NCBI RefSeq assembly: GCF_023156535.1
Contig: NZ_JALNMH010000007.1
Span: 1 to 64,000, forward strand
DNA: 64,000 nt
Reading direction: 5' to 3'
DNA from: Pseudomarimonas salicorniae
GTDB taxonomy: Bacteria; Pseudomonadota; Gammaproteobacteria; Xanthomonadales; Xanthomonadaceae
This document shows, in pieces, positions 7,658-16,737 of the stretch (its first letter is position 1; each line of letters begins with the position of its first letter). A model generated the notes under the pieces. That model made no database searches and had not been told where the DNA came from. It was given only the letters and a program-made list of their open reading frames with translations. The translations under genes and the position numbers were made by a program.

Positions 7658-8813
7658 CGCCACGACGGACGCGACCCCCGCTGCGCTCCGGGTCCTCCAT
7701 GTCGGCAAGTACTTCCCGCCCGAACCGGGCGGCATCGAACGCTTTCTCGACGCGCTGAGCGCGGCGCAGGTCCGGCAAGGGCTGGACCCCGCGGTCATTG
7801 CCCATGATCGCCGCGAATCGTCGCGCCGGATCCTCGACGGGCGCACGGTCTTCCTCTGCCGCAGCTACGGCCAGTGGCTGTTCACGCCGCTGGCGCCGGC
7901 CTGGCCATGGCACCTTGCCAAGGCCATCGCCGAACACCGGCCGCAGGTGCTGCATTTCCATCTGCCCAATCCGGCCGCCTTCCATGCGCTCTGGCTGCCT
8001 GCCGCGCGTCGCCTGCCCTGGGTGCTCCACTGGCACGCCGACATTCCGCTCGACACCGGCCATGGAGGCCTGCGGCTGGCCTACCCCGCCTATGCAGTGT
8101 TCGAACGCCTGCTGCTGCGCAAGGCGGGACGGGTCATCGCCACCTCCGCGACCTATCTCGAGGCAAGCGCAGCCCTGCGGGCCCACCGCGATCGCTGCCG
8201 GGTCGTGCCGCTGGCCCTTGGCGACGCAACGGCGCCGGGCACGCCGCACCCCTGGCCGGCGCCGGGCCTGCGCGTGCTCGCGGTGGGACGACTCAGCTAC
8301 TACAAGGGCTTCGAGCACCTGTTGCAGGGGCTGTCGCGCGTCCACGGCGCCAGCCTGGTGATAGCCGGGCGCGGTGAGCAGGAACCCGCGCTGCGCGCGC
8401 TCGCCGATCGCCTGGGCATCGCCCCGCGGGTCAGCTTCCTGACCGACCTCGACGATGCCCAGGTCGAGGCCTGCTATCGCGACTGCGACGTGGTCTGCCT
8501 GCCCTCCACGGACCGCGCCGAAGCCTTCGGACTGGTCCTGCTCGAGGCCATGCGCGCGGCCAAGCCGGTGCTGGCCTCGCGCCTGGCCGGCAGCGGCATG
8601 CTGGAGGTGGTGATCGACGGCGAGACCGGCCTTCAGGTGGCGCCCGGCGACCCGGGCCAGATCGCCGACGCCCTGGCCCGTCTCCGCGACGATCCCATCT
8701 TGCGGGCCCGGCTGGGCACGGCCGGACGCGCCCGGTTCGACGCGCACTTCGCGATGGACGAGGTCTGCAGGGCGACTACGCGTATCTACCGCGAGGCGCT
8801 TGCGGCCGGGTAA
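7644..8813 (+). CDS. Family 4 glycosyltransferase
   Basis: A 389-residue GT-B fold enzyme. HVGKYFPPEPGGIERFL is the acceptor-side N-terminal loop typical of GT4. VLAVGRLSYYKGFEHLL and the late PSTDRAEAFGLVLLEAMRA (EX7E motif) bind the nucleotide-sugar donor. It starts at GTG 7644 inside the DUF2304 gene (14-base overlap), so GT2-DUF2304-GT4 is one transcription unit. Its last 38 bases overlap the convergent membrane-protein gene. Likely role is assembly of a surface polysaccharide or glycolipid. Confidence 0.9.
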   Translation: MRPADATTDATPAALRVLHVGKYFPPEPGGIERFLDALSAAQVRQGLDPAVIAHDRRESSRRILDGRTVFLCRSYGQWLFTPLAPAWPWHLAKAIAEHRPQVLHFHLPNPAAFHALWLPAARRLPWVLHWHADIPLDTGHGGLRLAYPAYAVFERLLLRKAGRVIATSATYLEASAALRAHRDRCRVVPLALGDATAPGTPHPWPAPGLRVLAVGRLSYYKGFEHLLQGLSRVHGASLVIAGRGEQEPALRALADRLGIAPRVSFLTDLDDAQVEACYRDCDVVCLPSTDRAEAFGLVLLEAMRAAKPVLASRLAGSGMLEVVIDGETGLQVAPGDPGQIADALARLRDDPILRARLGTAGRARFDAHFAMDEVCRATTRIYREALAAG

Positions 8814-10197
8814 GCGCCGCCGCCAGCAGCCAGACCCAGACCGGGGCCACGTGCAGCACCAACCGGTTGAGGCTGGTCAGGTCATCCGCCCATGCCGAGG
8901 CCGGGGTCAGGAAGAACAGGACGAAGTGGAACGCGGCAACGGCCGTCAGGAAGGCGACCGGCGCTGCGAGGCTGCCGCGACGCCAGGTACGGTGGAGGCC
9001 AAGCAAGGCCAGCGGCGCCACATACCAGAGCAGGGACCAGTTCGGCAGCAGGAACAGCGACTCCAGCACCTTGTCGGTGACCGGCCGCCACTCCAGCGTC
9101 AGCGTCCCGAGCAGGGGCATGCGGATCTCTTCGGGCGAGAGGCGCGCCCAGCCCAGCCCCGGCAGGGGAACGGACAGCCCCCAGAGCCACCAGACAGGCA
9201 GAACGACCGCGACCAGGACCACGACCGCGGCGAGCCGCCAGCCGCTGGGCAGCCACCACGCGAGAAACGCCGCGATCAGCAGCAGGGCGTAGACCGCGCC
9301 CTCGAGCTTGATCGCCGGCAGCAGCAGGACCGCCAGCAGCCAGCCAAGGGCGGGGCCGGCCCGGCGTTCCCGCAGCCAGCGATCGCCAAGCACGACGGCA
9401 AGCAGGACGGTCAGCGCCAGCCACAGGTCCATGTAACCGGCCAGCGTGCCGTGGGCGGCGACCATGGGCAGGGTGAGGAGAAGCGCGGCGGCCGCAAGCG
9501 AGGCCGGCCAGGTCGCCCCGCGGCTGCGCAGGGCGCCGGCGAGCAGGCCACCGCCGGCCAGCCAGATCAGCGGCCAGACCAGCGCGGCCCACGGGTCGGA
9601 CCAGCCGCCGCGCAGCCACATGAGCGCCGCCAGCCAGCGCGGGATGGCCTCGGGATAACGCGGGGCCACATTGGCCAAGGCGCTGCCCGCAGGCGCGGCA
9701 AGCCAGTCCTCGACGCCCAGCACCGGCAGGAAGGCGCCGACCTCGGTCCAGGCCCGGGCCTTGGCCAGCCAGGCGTTCCAGGCATCCCAGGTCAGGATCG
9801 GCAGGGACCAGGCCTGCACCAGGCACAGGGTGAATCCGACCGCGAGCAGGGCCAGCGAGACCGGGCCCAGCCAGCGCGCCGGAGCGTCCCCGGCTCGCGG
9901 CGCCGGGCTTGCGGGCCCTCCCTGCCCTGCCGGCAGCCGGCGCCGCAGCAGCCAGGCGATCGGCGCCAACAGGCCGATTCCCGCCAGCGCGGTCAGCACG
10001 GCCTGTGCGATGGGGGCGGCACCCTGCGCCCAGAGCAGGCACCCCAACAGAAGAGGGCCCAGAAGGAAGCCCCCACAAGCGCAGAGCAGCAGGTCGCCGC
10101 GCTGCGCGCCGCCCTTCCTGACCGCGCTCGACCAGAGCACAGCGGCTCCGGCGAGTCCGCTCACAGTCAGCGCCAGCAGGTAGCCTGTTGCGCTCAT
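8776..10197 (-). CDS. Polytopic membrane protein, possible GT-C glycosyltransferase
   Basis: A 473-residue hydrophobic protein with roughly 11-12 membrane segments. After about four helices there is a loop ILTWDAWNAWLAKARAW. The D-x-W..W..KA arrangement resembles the first extracytoplasmic loop, with its acidic residue, of GT-C enzymes such as ArnT/PMT. I do not recognise a named family. It overlaps the upstream gene by four bases (ATGA) and converges with the GT4 gene over 38 bases, so it belongs to the same glycan neighbourhood but a different operon. Confidence 0.5.
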   Translation of the reverse strand: MSATGYLLALTVSGLAGAAVLWSSAVRKGGAQRGDLLLCACGGFLLGPLLLGCLLWAQGAAPIAQAVLTALAGIGLLAPIAWLLRRRLPAGQGGPASPAPRAGDAPARWLGPVSLALLAVGFTLCLVQAWSLPILTWDAWNAWLAKARAWTEVGAFLPVLGVEDWLAAPAGSALANVAPRYPEAIPRWLAALMWLRGGWSDPWAALVWPLIWLAGGGLLAGALRSRGATWPASLAAAALLLTLPMVAAHGTLAGYMDLWLALTVLLAVVLGDRWLRERRAGPALGWLLAVLLLPAIKLEGAVYALLLIAAFLAWWLPSGWRLAAVVVLVAVVLPVWWLWGLSVPLPGLGWARLSPEEIRMPLLGTLTLEWRPVTDKVLESLFLLPNWSLLWYVAPLALLGLHRTWRRGSLAAPVAFLTAVAAFHFVLFFLTPASAWADDLTSLNRLVLHVAPVWVWLLAAALTRPQAPRGRYA

Positions 10198-11372
10198 GGC
10201 GTGGCGCTCCCCCCGAGCACGAAGGTATGCACCCAGCTGCCGCGAAACTCTGGACGGGCGGGCCGGGAGATCTTCCCGAGATGGAGGCGTCCCGAGAGCG
10301 GATCGAAGCGCCAGCCGGCCTGACCCGCAAGCAGCAGGATGGCCGGCTCGTCGGCCGGCAACCGATCGAGCTGTTCAGGGCGCTGCAGCCCGCCCACGTT
10401 GTGCGCGCGGAGCAGCCAGACCGGGTACTCGCGGAGAAAGCCGTTGCCGCCCCAGACCACCACCTTGCGCCGGTCCGAGGCATCCCAACCGGCCGAGGCC
10501 TCGGCAACCTCACGCTCCAGAGCCGGCAGGGCCGACTGCGGCAGCCCACCGGCGTGCCGGGCGGCCGAGGCCGACAGCTGCGCCACCTCCGCACGCAGCA
10601 GCTGCCCCTGCAGTTGCACTACCCCCAGCAGGAGTGCAGCGAAGAGGACGAGGGCACCGAACCGGCGCATCGGCTGCCTGGCGCGTGTCAGCCAGATGAT
10701 CGCGGCCGACCACAGCAGCCACAGCGAAAGACCGACCGCCAGGCCCGGCAGCGGCTGGCCGCCGTGCTCGAATCCGGCCGTATGGTTCGAGCGGCCGATC
10801 CAGGGGCGGTAGCCGAACCAGGCCCGCAACAGCGCCTCGGCCTGCGCCGGCAGGCTGGGCGATTCCAGGCGAACGGAATGGATCCGGATGTCCACGGCGT
10901 CCGCGGCGGCGGCGGGCAGGGTGTCGGGAGGCGAGATCAGCAGCCCGACGTGATCCTGCACCTCTGCCTTGAAGCCTGCCCGGCGCAGGTTGCGCACGAC
11001 CTCACCTTCGGGATGCCCGGGATAGGGCGCCACGGCAAGCGCCTCTCCCCGTCCCGCCACCAGCCTCGCGGCATGCAGGGGCGTGGTGCCGGAAAGTCGG
11101 ACCCGCAGCATCGGCAGCTCGTCGAGGGAGAAAGTGGCGGTCGGGAACAGCACCAGGGCGCGGCCCTCGGCATCCATGCCGCGTACGAGCAGCCCTGCGT
11201 CCGTCGCCTCCAGGGCGGAGGTCCGTGACTGGGCGCTGGCCAGCGGAATCTCGCGCACCTGCTCCGGCTGCCAGCGCGCGCCCCCGAGGAAGGCCGCCAT
11301 CGCCAGCCACACCAGCGGCAGGCCCAAGGCGCAGAGCGCCATGCACAGCCATCGACGCCGCGTCGCGTTCAC
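10194..11372 (-). CDS. Hypothetical membrane protein with periplasmic domain
   Basis: A 392-residue protein not recognised as a named family. It has an N-terminal helix (about 10-30), an extracytoplasmic domain of roughly 180 residues, two helices (about 213-232 and 240-262) and a C-terminal domain of about 120 residues containing VVVWGGNGFLREYPVWLLRA. It sits between the GT-C-like protein (4-base overlap) and the DUF455 gene (4-base overlap at 11369-11372), so it is co-transcribed with both. A role in sugar transfer is only suggested by the neighbours. Confidence 0.55.
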   Translation of the reverse strand: MNATRRRWLCMALCALGLPLVWLAMAAFLGGARWQPEQVREIPLASAQSRTSALEATDAGLLVRGMDAEGRALVLFPTATFSLDELPMLRVRLSGTTPLHAARLVAGRGEALAVAPYPGHPEGEVVRNLRRAGFKAEVQDHVGLLISPPDTLPAAAADAVDIRIHSVRLESPSLPAQAEALLRAWFGYRPWIGRSNHTAGFEHGGQPLPGLAVGLSLWLLWSAAIIWLTRARQPMRRFGALVLFAALLLGVVQLQGQLLRAEVAQLSASAARHAGGLPQSALPALEREVAEASAGWDASDRRKVVVWGGNGFLREYPVWLLRAHNVGGLQRPEQLDRLPADEPAILLLAGQAGWRFDPLSGRLHLGKISRPARPEFRGSWVHTFVLGGSATP

Positions 11373-12205
11373 CGGGCCGGCGCCCCTGCGAGGACCTCAA
11401 GCTGGTCCAGCTCGTCGTCGTCGAAGCCGGCATCGCGCCGGGCGGGACGATTGAACGGACCACGCAGCGCGCCGCGCGCGTGCTCGCGGACCAGGCCGAT
11501 GAAGGTGCGCCGCGGTGGCACCCCCTGCTGCGCGCACAGCCAGCCGAACCAGCGACTGCCAACCGCGACGTGGCCGATCTCCTCGGCCAGGATCACCTCG
11601 AGGATGCTGGCGCTGGCCTCGTCGCCGAGGCCACGCAGCCGCTCGATCATGCCCGGCGTGACGTCCAGCCCCCTCGCTTCGAGGACGCGAGGCACCAGGG
11701 CCATGCGGGCCAGGCAGGAATGCGCGGTCTTGGCAGCCATGTCCCAGAGCCCGTTGTGGGCAACAAAGTCGCCGTAAGCGTAGCCCAACTCAGCCAGCCG
11801 TTTCACCAGCATCGTGAAATGCCGCGCCTCGTCGCCGGCGACGCTCAACCAATCGGTGTAGTAATCCTCGGGCATGCCGGGAAAGCGGGCCATCGCGTCG
11901 GTGGCCAGGTTGATGGCGTTGAACTCGATATGGGCAATGGCGTGGAGGAAGGCGGCGCGACCCTCGGCGCTGCCGAGCCCACGGTGCGGCACCTGGCGCA
12001 CCGGCACCAGCTCGGGGCGTGCCGGCCGACCTGGCGCATCAACGGGCTCGAGCGCCCGCTGCGCATCCAGCGACAGCCGGCCGGCCTGCCAGTCGGAGAC
12101 CAGGGCGCCAGCCGCGGCGGACTTTTCCAGCGGATCGCCGGCCAGCAGGACGGCGAGCGCGGCGCGGCGCAGCTCGCCTGCGCTGAAGGTGGCCTCAGGA
12201 GGCAC
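11369..12205 (-). CDS. DUF455 ferritin-like protein
   Basis: A 278-residue soluble protein of the DUF455 family, a ferritin-like four-helix fold. Metal-ligand-like residues are visible in HIEFNAINL, SVAGDEARHFTML and EVILAEEIGHVAVG. These fit the E..E/H and ExxH pairs of a carboxylate-bridged di-iron site. Related proteins resemble tRNA hydroxylase MiaE-like folds, but the substrate is unknown. It starts at GTG 12205, inside the end of purF (11-base overlap), so expression is probably translationally coupled. Confidence 0.85.
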   Translation of the reverse strand: MPPEATFSAGELRRAALAVLLAGDPLEKSAAAGALVSDWQAGRLSLDAQRALEPVDAPGRPARPELVPVRQVPHRGLGSAEGRAAFLHAIAHIEFNAINLATDAMARFPGMPEDYYTDWLSVAGDEARHFTMLVKRLAELGYAYGDFVAHNGLWDMAAKTAHSCLARMALVPRVLEARGLDVTPGMIERLRGLGDEASASILEVILAEEIGHVAVGSRWFGWLCAQQGVPPRRTFIGLVREHARGALRGPFNRPARRDAGFDDDELDQLEVLAGAPAR

Positions 12206-13664
12206 GCCGCAGCTGCTTGGCCTTGTCCGACCGCGCCTGCTGCAGCCGCTCGAAGTAGTCGTGGTCGACCCCGGTCACGTACTCGCCGGAGAAGCACGAG
12301 GTGTCGAAGCGCATGCCGGCGCGCTTGGGGCCGGCGATCGCCGCCTCGAGGTCCTCGAGGTCCTGGTAGATCAGCCAGTCGCAGCCCAGCACCTTCTCGA
12401 TCTCCTCGACGCTGCGGCCGTGCGCCACCAGCTCGTCGGCGGCCGGCATGTCGATGCCGTAGATGTTCGGATAGCGCACCGGCGGCGCGGCGGAAGCCAG
12501 GTACACCTTGCGCGCGCCTGCCTCGCGGGCCATCTGCACGATCTGCTGGCTGGTCGTGCCGCGGACAATGGAGTCGTCGACCAGCAGGACCACCCGGCCG
12601 CGGAACTCCAGCGGAATCGGATTGAGCTTGCGGCGCACGGACTTCGCCCGCTGGTGCTGCCCCGGCATGATGAAGGTGCGGCCGACGTAGCGGTTCTTGA
12701 TGAAGCCCTCGCGGTACTTCACGCCGATGACGTTGGCGACCTCCAGCGCGGCATCGCGCGAGGAGTCGGGGATCGGGATCACCGTGTCGATGTCATGGTC
12801 CGGGCGCAGGCGCAGGATCTTCTCGCCGAGGGTCACGCCCATCCGCATCCGCGCCTTGTGCACGTTGACGTCGTCCATCATCGAGTCGGGGCGCGCGAAG
12901 TACACGTATTCGAATGCGCAGGGACGATGGACGACGTCGCCGGGCCAGGGGGCGCTGTGCAGCTCGCCCTTCAGGGTGACGACGATGGCCTCGCCGGGCG
13001 CCACATCGCGCAGCCGGGCAAAGCCCATCAGATCGAGGGCGACGGATTCCGAGGCCACTGCGTACTCGGTCATGCCGGCTACCTCGCGCTTGCCCAGCAC
13101 CAGCGGGCGCACACCGTGAGGATCGCGGAAGGCCACCAGACCCAGCCCCAGCACCTGGGCCACCGCGGCGTAACCGCCCTTGCAGCGGCGATGCACGTTG
13201 GTCACCGCGTCCATGGCCGCCTGCGGGGTCAGTACGCGCTGCGCATCGAGCTCGTGGGCGAAGATGTTCAGCAGCACCTCGGAGTCGGACTCGGTATTGA
13301 TGTTGCGCCGGTCCTGCTCCCAGACCTCGTGGCGCAGCGCGTCGGTATTGATCAGGTTGCCGTTGTGCGCCAGCGCGATGCCGTAGGGCGAGTTGACGTA
13401 GAAGGGTTGGGCCTCGTCGGAGCCCTCGGAGCCGGCGGTCGGATAGCGACAGTGGGCGATGCCCACCCGACCGCGCAGCAGGGCCATGGCCGCCTCGTCG
13501 AACACATCCTTGACCAGTCCGTTCCCCTTGTGGACGCGCAGCCGGCCACCCTCGCTGGTGGCGATGCCCGCCGCGTCCTGGCCGCGGTGCTGGAGCACGG
13601 TCAGGCCGTCGTACAACGCGCCGGCGACGTCGGTCGAAGCGACGATTCCAAGGATTCCGCACAT
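12195..13664 (-). CDS. purF: Amidophosphoribosyltransferase
   Basis: First committed step of purine synthesis: PRPP plus glutamine to 5-phosphoribosylamine. The 489 residues compare with about 505 in E. coli. The N-terminal Ntn glutaminase begins MCGILGIV, with Cys2 as nucleophile and no propeptide. NSPYGIALAHNGNL belongs to the glutamine site, and VVLLVDDSIVRGTTSQ is the PRPP-binding loop. Gene order dedD-cvpA-purF matches E. coli. No PurR-like operator is evident. Confidence 0.98.
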   Translation of the reverse strand: MCGILGIVASTDVAGALYDGLTVLQHRGQDAAGIATSEGGRLRVHKGNGLVKDVFDEAAMALLRGRVGIAHCRYPTAGSEGSDEAQPFYVNSPYGIALAHNGNLINTDALRHEVWEQDRRNINTESDSEVLLNIFAHELDAQRVLTPQAAMDAVTNVHRRCKGGYAAVAQVLGLGLVAFRDPHGVRPLVLGKREVAGMTEYAVASESVALDLMGFARLRDVAPGEAIVVTLKGELHSAPWPGDVVHRPCAFEYVYFARPDSMMDDVNVHKARMRMGVTLGEKILRLRPDHDIDTVIPIPDSSRDAALEVANVIGVKYREGFIKNRYVGRTFIMPGQHQRAKSVRRKLNPIPLEFRGRVVLLVDDSIVRGTTSQQIVQMAREAGARKVYLASAAPPVRYPNIYGIDMPAADELVAHGRSVEEIEKVLGCDWLIYQDLEDLEAAIAGPKRAGMRFDTSCFSGEYVTGVDHDYFERLQQARSDKAKQLRRAS

Positions 13665-13703
13665 GATCTTTGCCTTGCCTTGGCCCTGTGAACGAAAGGC
13701 CTG

Positions 13704-14243
13704 TTAAGTGGGGGGAAGCGCATCCGGCAGCGGCTGCGTCGGAGGGCCGAACGGGGGAAACTGGACGCGGGCGGCGACCGGCTCGGGCAGCCAGGCTCGC
13801 AGCCACTCGGCGCCGGGCTGGAGCACGGCGACCAGCGGCGAGGCGCTCCATTCCGCGCGCTGCGGCAGCGCGGTGAAGCCCATCAGCAGGACGCCGACCA
13901 CGCAGACCGCGGCGCCGCGCAGGACACCGAAACCGAAGCCCAGCACACGGTCGGTGCCGGACAGGCCGGTGCCCTCGACCAGCCGGGTCAGCAGCCAGGT
14001 CATGAGGCCGCCTACGATCAGGACCAGGATGAAGGTACCGACGTAGCCCGCCGCGTTGCGAGCGGCGTCCGAATCGATCCAGCCACCGAGCCAGGCCGCG
14101 GCATGGTCGCCGAAGGCGAAGGCCGCCCAGAAGGCCAGGATCCAGGTGGTCAGCGACATCACCTCGGCGACGAAGCCACGCCACAGGCCAAGCAGGCCCG
14201 AGACCAGCAGCACGCCAAGCAGGACGATGTCGAAAGCGCTCAT
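13704..14243 (-). CDS. cvpA: CvpA family membrane protein
   Basis: A 179-residue inner-membrane protein with four hydrophobic segments. It opens FDIVLLGVLLVSGLLGLWRG, the conserved CvpA start with a glycine-rich first helix, and continues with VGGLMTWLLTRLVEGTGLSG and RVLGFGFGVLRG, both family signatures. Linked in enterics to colicin V export, bile tolerance and envelope maintenance. It lies 7 bases after dedD and 39 bases before purF. Confidence 0.92.
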   Translation of the reverse strand: MSAFDIVLLGVLLVSGLLGLWRGFVAEVMSLTTWILAFWAAFAFGDHAAAWLGGWIDSDAARNAAGYVGTFILVLIVGGLMTWLLTRLVEGTGLSGTDRVLGFGFGVLRGAAVCVVGVLLMGFTALPQRAEWSASPLVAVLQPGAEWLRAWLPEPVAARVQFPPFGPPTQPLPDALPPT

Positions 14244-14250
14244 TGACCGG

Positions 14251-15225
14251 TCAGGGGTGGCGGACCACGATGCCGTCGAGCTTCAGGGCTTCCTTGATCC
14301 GGTTGCGCACCTGCTCGGCGCGATCGCGCTGCAGCTCCGGGCCGGCACGGACCCGCCACAGGCTGCCGGCGTCGGTCGAGGCGCGCTCGGTGTAGGCGGT
14401 GAAGCCGGCCTTGCGCAGGCGGTCGCGCAGCGCGCTGGCCTCGGACTCGTCCTTGAAGGCGCCGAGCTGCACGGCAAAGCCCTGGGCCACGGCCGGCTTG
14501 GCGGTCGCGGCCACCGGCTCGGCATCTTCAAGCTCGCCCACGCTGAACCGCGCGCCGGGCTCGGCCTGGCCGAGCTTCAGCGCCGCGGCCTCGGCCTCGG
14601 CACGGGTGCGGAAGGGGCCGGCGCGCAGACGCTGGGCCGGCTTGCCGTCGATCTCGATGCGCTCACTGCGGATCGGAAAGCCCCTCTGGGCCAGGCGGCG
14701 GTTAAGCGCCTTGGCGTTGGCGATATTGCCGTAGCTGCCGAGATTGACGATGAAGCGGCCGGTAGCCGGTGCGCTGGTAGACGGCGGGGGCGGCGCGGCC
14801 ACCGGGGCGGCGGGCGGGGGCTCGACGGCGGCCACCGGAGACGGTGCGGCAGCGGGCTGGGTCGCGCTGGAGGTCGGCAAGGCCGGCGCAGTCGGGCTCG
14901 GCGCAGTCGGCTGCGGCGCGACCGGCTGGGCCGCTGCCGCAGCGTCGGCGCCTTCGAGCGCGTCCACCCTCGGCGCGCTGTCGACGTCCACCGTCGCCAC
15001 CGCATTGGGATCGGCCGGCGTCGGCTGGGCGGCGGGCTGCGGCAGGGTCAGCGGCACATCCCGGGTCTGCAGGCTGGGCGTTGGCCGATCCGGCATGTCC
15101 AGCGGAAGCTGTCCGGCGGGAGTCGCCTCCGGTTCCGGTGCCTCGAGCAGCATCGGCACGAAGATCACGGCCAGCGCCACCAGCACGGCCGCGCCGACCA
15201 GCCGCTGTTTCAGTGCAGGGTCCAT
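14251..15225 (-). CDS. dedD: SPOR domain protein DedD
   Basis: A 324-residue bitopic membrane protein. A cytoplasmic start (MDPALKQRLVGA) leads into one helix (about 10-27), then a long Pro/Ala-rich periplasmic linker and two SPOR modules. The first is at FIVNLGSYGNIANAKALNRRL (about 157) and the last at FAVQLGAFKDESEASALRDRL (about 238-324). SPOR domains bind denuded septal peptidoglycan, so the protein should localise to the divisome. E. coli DedD is 220 residues with one SPOR, so this one is longer and carries two. Same operon order as E. coli. Confidence 0.9.
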   Translation of the reverse strand: MDPALKQRLVGAAVLVALAVIFVPMLLEAPEPEATPAGQLPLDMPDRPTPSLQTRDVPLTLPQPAAQPTPADPNAVATVDVDSAPRVDALEGADAAAAAQPVAPQPTAPSPTAPALPTSSATQPAAAPSPVAAVEPPPAAPVAAPPPPSTSAPATGRFIVNLGSYGNIANAKALNRRLAQRGFPIRSERIEIDGKPAQRLRAGPFRTRAEAEAAALKLGQAEPGARFSVGELEDAEPVAATAKPAVAQGFAVQLGAFKDESEASALRDRLRKAGFTAYTERASTDAGSLWRVRAGPELQRDRAEQVRNRIKEALKLDGIVVRHP

Positions 15226-15255
15226 ACCGCTCGCAGGGTCATCGGGGAAGCGGTG

Positions 15256-15261
15256 ATTATA
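15256..15261 (-). promoter_or_regulatory. -10 element upstream of dedD-cvpA-purF
   Basis: A perfect TATAAT on the minus strand, in the 89-base gap between folC and dedD. It would start transcription near 15249, about 24 bases before the dedD ATG. No convincing -35 is visible. This would give the dedD-cvpA-purF unit its own promoter in addition to read-through from folC. Confidence 0.5.
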
Positions 15262-15314
15262 GCGAGCGTGCCGCGCTTGCCCGCGGCGATTGCATCACGC
15301 CGCGCATGCTGCGT

Positions 15315-16607
15315 TCACGCAGTACCGTCGCCAAGATGTCGCAATGCCTCGGCGACGGTGTGGAAGGATCCATAGACGACCACCCGATCACCCGGACCCG
15401 ACTGGGCGCGGGCCGCGTCCAGCGCCTGCGCCACCGACTCGTGGCGGTCATGCAGGCTGCGCGAGAGCAGCCCGGCGACCTTGGGCCAGAGAATGGCGAC
15501 CGGATGGGCCCGGGCGCCCACCTCGGGCAGCCCGGAGATATGCCAGGAATCGACCACCGACATCAGCGGCGCAACCAGGCCCGGCGCGTCCTTGTCGGCG
15601 AGCGCCGCGAACACCGCGTGGGTGGCGCCGGACGGGCGGTTCAGACCCAGCCACTGGGCCAGCGGCTGCACGGCGTGAGGATTGTGGGCAACGTCGAGCA
15701 GGAACTCGGGCGAGCCGGGGATTCGCTGCATCCGCCCCGGCAGCGCGGCGCGCCCCAGTCCGGCGACCAGCACTTCCTCGCCCAGCGGAAACAGGGCGCG
15801 CATCGCCACGATGGCGCAGGCGGCGTTGTACTGCTGGCAAGGGGCCGCCAGCGGTAGCGCAGGCACCTCGATCTCGCCCTGGGCATCGGCGTAGCGCCAG
15901 TGCCCGCCGAGCCGGGTTTCCGTGCGGAACTCGCGGCCCCGGCGCAGGACGATCGCGCCCGCCCGCTCGGCCATGCCGAGAACGCTGTCGGGCGGATCGA
16001 GCTCACCGAGCACCAGGGGTCGGCGCGGACGCAGGATGCCGGCCTTCTCCCGGCCGATCGCCTCTCGGTCCTCTCCGAGGTGCTCCATATGGTCGAGTGC
16101 GACGCTGGTGATCACCGCGCAGTCGGCGTCGACCGCGTTCACCGCATCGAGCCGTCCGCCCAGCCCGACCTCGAGGATGGCCAGGTCCAGACCTGCCCTC
16201 GCGAACATCACGAAGGCTGCCAGCGTGCCCCATTCGAAGAAGGTGAGCGGCAGCTCGCCGCGCGCTGCCTCGATCAATTCGAATACCTCGCAGAGCGCTG
16301 CGTCGCCGGCCAGCTGCCCGTCGATGCGGATGCGCTCGTTGTAGCGCAGCAGGTGGGGCGAGGTGTAACAGCCCACCTTCAGCCCGGCCTGCCTGGCGAT
16401 GCCCTCGGCGAAGGCCACGGTCGAGCCCTTTCCGTTGGTGCCCCCGATGGTCAGCACCTTGCGCGCCGGTCGCCCGCAGTCCAGCCGCACCAGCATGGCG
16501 CGAACCCGGTCGAGCCCCAGAGCCATGGCGTCCGGATGGGTCTTCTGCTGGTATTGCAGCCAGTCCGCCAGACTGCGGGCGGAGGCCGGCCGGGGCGACT
16601 CGCTCAT
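15315..16607 (-). CDS. folC: Folylpolyglutamate/dihydrofolate synthase
   Basis: Adds glutamate to dihydropteroate and to folates; ATP-dependent Mur-ligase-fold enzyme. Of 430 residues, ARSLADWLQYQQKTHP is the typical FolC start, GGTNGKGSTVAF is the P-loop, and VALDHMEHLGEDREAIGREKAGI is the central Mur-ligase motif carrying the metal-binding His. LDVAHNPHA opens the C-terminal domain. I chose the ATG at 16607; the longer frame to 16724 adds 39 unlike residues. First gene of the folC-dedD-cvpA-purF block. Confidence 0.95.
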   Translation of the reverse strand: MSESPRPASARSLADWLQYQQKTHPDAMALGLDRVRAMLVRLDCGRPARKVLTIGGTNGKGSTVAFAEGIARQAGLKVGCYTSPHLLRYNERIRIDGQLAGDAALCEVFELIEAARGELPLTFFEWGTLAAFVMFARAGLDLAILEVGLGGRLDAVNAVDADCAVITSVALDHMEHLGEDREAIGREKAGILRPRRPLVLGELDPPDSVLGMAERAGAIVLRRGREFRTETRLGGHWRYADAQGEIEVPALPLAAPCQQYNAACAIVAMRALFPLGEEVLVAGLGRAALPGRMQRIPGSPEFLLDVAHNPHAVQPLAQWLGLNRPSGATHAVFAALADKDAPGLVAPLMSVVDSWHISGLPEVGARAHPVAILWPKVAGLLSRSLHDRHESVAQALDAARAQSGPGDRVVVYGSFHTVAEALRHLGDGTA

Positions 16608-16705
16608 CGGGTTGGCTCGGTGGTGGACGCGGCGAGTATAGGCAAGCTTGCCGGCCGGTAACCGAACGCGTCGGACCACTCGCCAAGCCCCCGGGCACCC
16701 GATAC

Positions 16706-16725
16706 AATTGCGAAACGTTCTCATT
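16706..16725 (+). promoter_or_regulatory. Fur-box-like palindrome before the iron transporter
   Basis: Imperfect inverted repeat TGCGAA-acg-TTCTCA flanked by AAT and TTT, close to the GAGAAncgTTCTC core seen in many gammaproteobacterial Fur sites. It lies 13-32 bases before the fbpA start and abuts a TACAAT -10-like hexamer (703-708). Repression of the transporter by Fe-Fur is the inference. Confidence 0.5.
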
Positions 16726-16737
16726 TAAGGACACGGA

